Source: Flavobacteriales bacterium
Lineage (GTDB): Bacteria; Bacteroidota; Bacteroidia; Flavobacteriales_D; Parvicellaceae
Reading direction: 5' to 3'
Assembly: GCA_027047735.1 (NCBI GenBank)
Contig: JALTUD010000344.1
Span: 1-5,741 of the forward strand
Length of the DNA: 5,741 bases
Shown here: positions 5,591 to 5,741 of the stretch, in pieces
Numbering within the stretch: position 1 is the first letter of the stretch
Layout of the letters: every line of letters starts with the position of its first letter
Notes under the pieces: generated by a model
The model's database searches: none
What the model was told of the DNA's origin: nothing
The model's input: the letters and a program-made list of their open reading frames with translations, nothing else
Position numbers and translations under genes: made by a program

Positions 5591-5741
5591 TTAGGGCGTT
5601 CCCCCAATTTACAAAAACAACATATCGCTCTCGCGAAACATTGTTTTTATAAATTGGGGTCGGGCTATCACTACTCACTCTTTTTGCCCTCAAAAGGAGG
5701 AGGGCAAAAAGGAGTTCAAACACGCCGTTCTATCCCTAACG
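5591..5741 (-). repeat. Structured two-hairpin dispersed repeat, copy B (candidate RNA element), reaching the window edge
   Basis: Read on the minus strand from 5741. Block 1 (5741-5711) is identical over 31 nt to copy A. Hairpin 1 (5710-5681) has arms TTTTTGCCCTC and GAGGGCAAAAA, 11 perfect bp, with an 8-nt loop. Block 2 (5680-5657) is identical over 24 nt. Hairpin 2 (5659-5602) has 27 paired positions: 23 Watson-Crick, three G-U and one U-U, capped by CGC-GAGA-GCG, a GNRA tetraloop. The tail is AACGCCCTAA (5600-5591). The ends form a possible terminal inverted repeat, TTAGGG (5739-5734) with CCCTAA (5596-5591). The three wobbles are G-U only in the minus-strand sense and would be A-C mismatches on the other strand, which supports function as minus-strand RNA. 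It lies 35 nt after the stop of the convergent gene ending at 5555. Any 5' extension lies outside the window. Confidence 0.9.

Noticed and set aside
5499..5723. Open frame of 74 codons on the minus strand
   Set aside because: It overlaps copy B and the 3' end of the real plus-strand gene, and shares KRVSSDSPT with the frame over copy A only because of the repeat.
656..5741. CRISPR array
   Set aside because: Only two copies exist, 5 kb apart and inverted, and the variable parts are self-complementary hairpins rather than spacers.
656..5741. Insertion sequence or composite transposon bounded by the two copies
   Set aside because: No transposase, integrase or reverse transcriptase is encoded between them, and the enclosed genes look like ordinary chromosomal genes. 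A non-autonomous element remains possible for each copy alone.

Overview
The window looks like chromosomal DNA of a low-GC member of the Bacteroidota, most likely Flavobacteriia or a close relative. Two genes encode secreted proteins that end in the two Type IX secretion system (T9SS) sorting domains: type B (gliding-motility-associated, CHU_C-like) and type A (Por-secretion tail). One gene is a GreA-like protein of a kind typical of Bacteroidetes. None of the starts has a clear Shine-Dalgarno sequence, as is usual in this phylum.

Layout: (1) 1-263 (+) is the 3' end of a membrane fatty-acid desaturase of the front-end type. (2) 264-810 holds no credible gene, but it carries a short perfect palindrome (334-354), a long imperfect palindrome with a UACG tetraloop (439-532), and copy A of a structured repeat (656-806). 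(3) 811-1269 (-) is a GreA/GreB-like factor, lying downstream of and probably co-transcribed with (4) 1314-3146 (-), a secreted beta-propeller-like protein with a type B T9SS domain. (5) 3147-3263 is a divergent promoter region with an unusual run of seven G. (6) 3264-5555 (+) is a 763-residue secreted protein with the order signal peptide, beta-rich domain, PKD, GEVED, PKD, GEVED, type A sorting domain. (7) 5591-5741 is copy B of the structured repeat, on the minus strand and running to the window edge.

The most interesting content is non-coding. Copies A and B are about 150 nt each, in opposite orientation. They share two blocks (31 nt and 24 nt) that are 100% identical. Each block is followed by a hairpin whose position and size are conserved but whose sequence is entirely different between the copies. 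Both end in a similar AACGCCC tail. An identical scaffold with freely swapped but self-complementary hairpins is the pattern of a structured RNA or a structure-recognised DNA element. G-U wobbles and a GNRA loop in copy B point to RNA and fix its sense strand. In both copies the 3' end of the element faces the stop codon of a convergent gene. The family may correspond to something already catalogued, such as the flavo-1 RNA motif or known Flavobacteria intergenic repeats; I could not check.

The protein genes do not form one obvious pathway. The two surface or secreted proteins share a divergent promoter region and presumably rely on T9SS machinery encoded elsewhere. The desaturase and the Gre-like factor are housekeeping neighbours.
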